Translations under genes and position numbers: made by a program
The notes under the pieces: generated by a model
The model's database searches: none
What the model saw: only the letters and a program-made list of their open reading frames with translations
What the model was told of the DNA's origin: nothing
Part shown: piece by piece, positions 62,358-64,000 of the stretch
Numbering within the stretch: the stretch's first letter is position 1
How the letters are laid out: each line of letters starts with the position of its first letter
NCBI GenBank assembly: GCA_947497245.1
Contig: CANMFO010000006.1
Span: forward strand, 157,698 to 221,697
Source: an uncultured Flavobacteriaceae bacterium
GTDB taxonomy: Bacteria; Bacteroidota; Bacteroidia; Flavobacteriales; Flavobacteriaceae
DNA length: 64,000 nucleotides
Direction: 5' to 3'

Positions 62358-63824
62358 ATGGGAAAGATAACTGGATTTTTGGAATTCGATAGAAAAATAG
62401 AGGACTACGCCCCTGTCGAGGAGCGTGTGAAAAACTATAAAGAGTTTACCCTTCCTTTAAAGGAAAAAGAGCTTAAAGAGCAAGGGGCCAGATGTATGGA
62501 CTGTGGCATCCCCTTTTGCCATAGCGGTTGCCCCTTGGGCAATCTGATACCGGACTTCAATGATGCCGTCTATCGTGGCAAATGGGAAAAAGCGGCGGAT
62601 ATTCTACATTCCACGAACAACTTCCCGGAGTTTACCGGCCGCCTGTGCCCGGCTCCCTGTGAGGAGGCCTGTGTACTGGGCATCAATGAAGACCCCGTAT
62701 CCATTGAGAATATTGAAAAGAACATTGTTGAGACCGCTTTCAAAAAAGGCTGGATCCTTGCCCAACCCCCTAATAGCAGGACTGAAAAAAAAGTTGCGGT
62801 AATAGGTTCAGGGCCTGCAGGATTGGCCGCGGCACAACAGTTGAACCGGGCCGGACATTGGGTCACGGTTTTTGAGAGGGATGAAAAACCGGGAGGTTTA
62901 CTTCGGTTTGGCATTCCTGATTTTAAAATGGAAAAACACATTATCGATAGAAGGTTGAAGATCTTGGAGGAAGAGGGGATCGAGTTTAAATGTGGGGTTC
63001 ATGTCGGGGTCGATATAATGGCCGACACGCTCAAAGAGGAATTTGACGCTGTGGTACTTTGCGGCGGGGCCACCATTCGGAGAAAACTACCCATCAAAGG
63101 TGCCGATTTAAAGGGCGTTGTGCAAGCGATGGACTTTTTGGCCCAAAACAACCGCAGGGTCGATGGGGTAAAAAAACTCGGAGAAGAAATCAAAGCGACC
63201 GACAAGGACGTCATTGTCATTGGCGGAGGGGACACGGGATCGGATTGTATCGGGACTTCCTTTAGGCATGGGGCAAAGTCAGTTTCCAATTTTGAGATCA
63301 TGCCCATGGCCACTACCGATAGACCACAGGACCAGCCCTGGCCATTTTGGCCCATGCGGTTGCGGACCAGTTCCTCGCACAAAGAAGGGGCCGAGCGTTT
63401 TTTCAGCATTTCGACCAAGGAGTTCATTGGTGATACCCATGGTAATTTGAAAGGGTTGATCACGGCCGAGGTAGAATGGATCAAGGAACCTGGGAAAAGG
63501 CCCGTCCTGAAAGAAGTGGTGGGCACGGAAAAAAAATGGAAATGTGAGTTGGCACTTTTGGCCCTTGGTTTTACGGGATCCGAAATGACCATTGCCGAAC
63601 AACTGGGCCTGGAAGCCGATCCGCGGACCAATATCAAGGCATCGGCCAAGGACTATATGACCAACGTGCCCGGTGTATTCGTGGCCGGTGACCAAAGAAG
63701 GGGGCAGTCGTTGATTGTTTGGGCCATCTCTGAAGGTCGCCAAGCGGCATACCATATTGACAGCTATTTGATGGGGGAATCTGCGCTCCCATTGAAGGGT
63801 GAAGGGGACTTACCCCGTATATAG
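62358..63824 (+). CDS. gltD: Glutamate synthase small subunit
   Basis: NADPH-oxidising FAD subunit that supplies electrons to GltB. 488 residues. The N-terminal iron-sulfur part has CMDCGIPFCHSGCPLGN and RLCPAPCEEACVLGI cysteine groups. FAD is bound by AVIGSGPAGLAAAQQL (residues about 147-162), NADPH by VIVIGGGDTGSDCIGTS, and the C-terminal FAD segment ends in GVFVAGDQRRGQSLIVWAISEGRQAA. It is translated with gltB and closed by the terminator at 63844-63886. Confidence 0.96.
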   Translation: MGKITGFLEFDRKIEDYAPVEERVKNYKEFTLPLKEKELKEQGARCMDCGIPFCHSGCPLGNLIPDFNDAVYRGKWEKAADILHSTNNFPEFTGRLCPAPCEEACVLGINEDPVSIENIEKNIVETAFKKGWILAQPPNSRTEKKVAVIGSGPAGLAAAQQLNRAGHWVTVFERDEKPGGLLRFGIPDFKMEKHIIDRRLKILEEEGIEFKCGVHVGVDIMADTLKEEFDAVVLCGGATIRRKLPIKGADLKGVVQAMDFLAQNNRRVDGVKKLGEEIKATDKDVIVIGGGDTGSDCIGTSFRHGAKSVSNFEIMPMATTDRPQDQPWPFWPMRLRTSSSHKEGAERFFSISTKEFIGDTHGNLKGLITAEVEWIKEPGKRPVLKEVVGTEKKWKCELALLALGFTGSEMTIAEQLGLEADPRTNIKASAKDYMTNVPGVFVAGDQRRGQSLIVWAISEGRQAAYHIDSYLMGESALPLKGEGDLPRI

Positions 63825-63843
63825 TTTTTTATTTGAATTGGTA

Positions 63844-63886
63844 AAGGGGGGGGGCGTTTCCATATTGGAAGCTCCCCCCTTTTTTG
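63844..63886 (+). terminator. Terminator after gltBD
   Basis: A G-rich left arm (63845-63854) pairs with CCCCCCTTTTTT at the right; an inner stem ttcca/tggaa caps it. The T-run follows directly. The nine-G run is unusual. Confidence 0.8.
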
Positions 63887-63897
63887 GCATCTACGGT

Positions 63898-63935
63898 AAA
63901 AAAAGGGCCAAAAAAAAGGGCCAAAAAAAAGGGCC
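63898..63935. repeat. Three tandem A7-8GGGCC units
   Basis: Three successive copies of an A-run followed by GGGCC lie between the gltD terminator and the rRNA-operon hairpin; the last copy forms the base of that hairpin. The pattern may act as a set of back-up terminator tracts on the minus strand. Confidence 0.5.
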
Positions 63936-63959
63936 CCCTGCATTGCTGCAAGGGGCCCC
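63923..63959 (-). terminator. Terminator of the rRNA operon
   Basis: On the minus strand GGGCCCC-TTGCA-GCAA-TGCA-GGGGGCCC folds into a 12-bp stem with one G-T pair, followed by eight T (63923-63930). It lies just past the 5S rRNA end. Confidence 0.85.
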
Positions 63960-63965
63960 GAATAA

Positions 63966-64000
63966 GGCGGCTTCCTACTCTCCCACCTGGTGTGGCAGTA
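63966..64000 (-). rRNA. rrf: 5S rRNA, 3' end (rest outside window)
   Basis: The minus strand reads TACTGCCACACCAGGTGGGA then GAGTAGGAAGCCGCC, the conserved 3' part of bacterial 5S rRNA. Only about 35 bases are inside the window; the remainder of the rRNA operon lies to the right. Confidence 0.85.

Noticed and set aside
63898..63935. CRISPR-like array
   Set aside because: Three short units with no spacers of even length and no cas genes; explained as A-GGGCC tracts next to a terminator.

Overview
The window looks like chromosomal DNA of a marine Flavobacteriaceae (Bacteroidota). The evidence is a gliding-motility lipoprotein GldJ, the type IX secretion protein PorV, a DUF5686 carboxypeptidase-regulatory-domain protein, PafA-type phosphatase, NhaD antiporter, the flavobacterial habit of splitting pyruvate dehydrogenase genes, and several promoters of the Bacteroidota type (-7 element TAnnTTTG). 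GC content is moderate and coding is dense. No insertion sequence, phage gene, integrase or CRISPR array was seen. Genus cannot be set from the sequence alone.

Layout. 1-6.3 kb (minus): a membrane pyrophosphatase cut by the window edge, a soluble pyrophosphatase, a DUF5686 surface protein and pyruvate dehydrogenase E1 beta. 6.5-14 kb (plus): electron transfer flavoprotein EtfB/EtfA, a bifunctional-nuclease-type protein, a nucleoside transporter, thymidylate synthase, then an ergothioneine pair EgtB-EgtD and a DUF427 protein. 14-19 kb: a CBM48-like small protein, a PLP enzyme of the class V fold (possible EgtE partner), a 2TM protein, dihydrofolate reductase, glutamate racemase and PafA. 19-24 kb: an MlaE/MlaF-like lipid transport pair facing a sprT-manC-DUF389 operon. 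24-26 kb: a secreted protein with a His swivel domain followed by a PPDK-type ATP-grasp, the domain order of glucan water dikinase. 26-31 kb (minus): M28 peptidase, SDR, pyruvate dehydrogenase E2 and E1 alpha, cytidine deaminase. 31.6-36.3 kb: PorV, GldJ and MurF; the PorU sortase expected between PorV and GldJ is not there. 36.3-41.7 kb (minus): a CusB/CusA heavy-metal efflux pair.

41.9-50.1 kb is the most unusual stretch. A four-gene plus-strand operon of planctomycete-type proteins (PSCyt1-DUF1549-LamG-DUF1553 lipoprotein, Tat-exported DUF1501 protein, Tat-exported beta-propeller, membrane cytochrome with a leucine-rich-like tail) sits between two minus-strand tRNA-Val genes (anticodons GAC and TAC). 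It looks like an export-targeted haem-containing redox module of unknown substrate.

50.1-56.1 kb (minus): a probable gdh-nhaD-exbB-exbD-tonB-folC run linking glutamate metabolism, sodium/proton exchange and energised outer-membrane transport. 56.3-63.8 kb (plus): acyl-CoA dehydrogenase and glutamate synthase GltB-GltD. At the right edge a strong terminator and the 3' end of a 5S rRNA mark the end of a minus-strand rRNA operon that lies beyond the window.

Start sites were chosen by reading codons around each candidate; several nominal longer frames begin at TTG or GTG just before a better ATG. All functional names come from recognising motifs and family features by eye; no searches were run.
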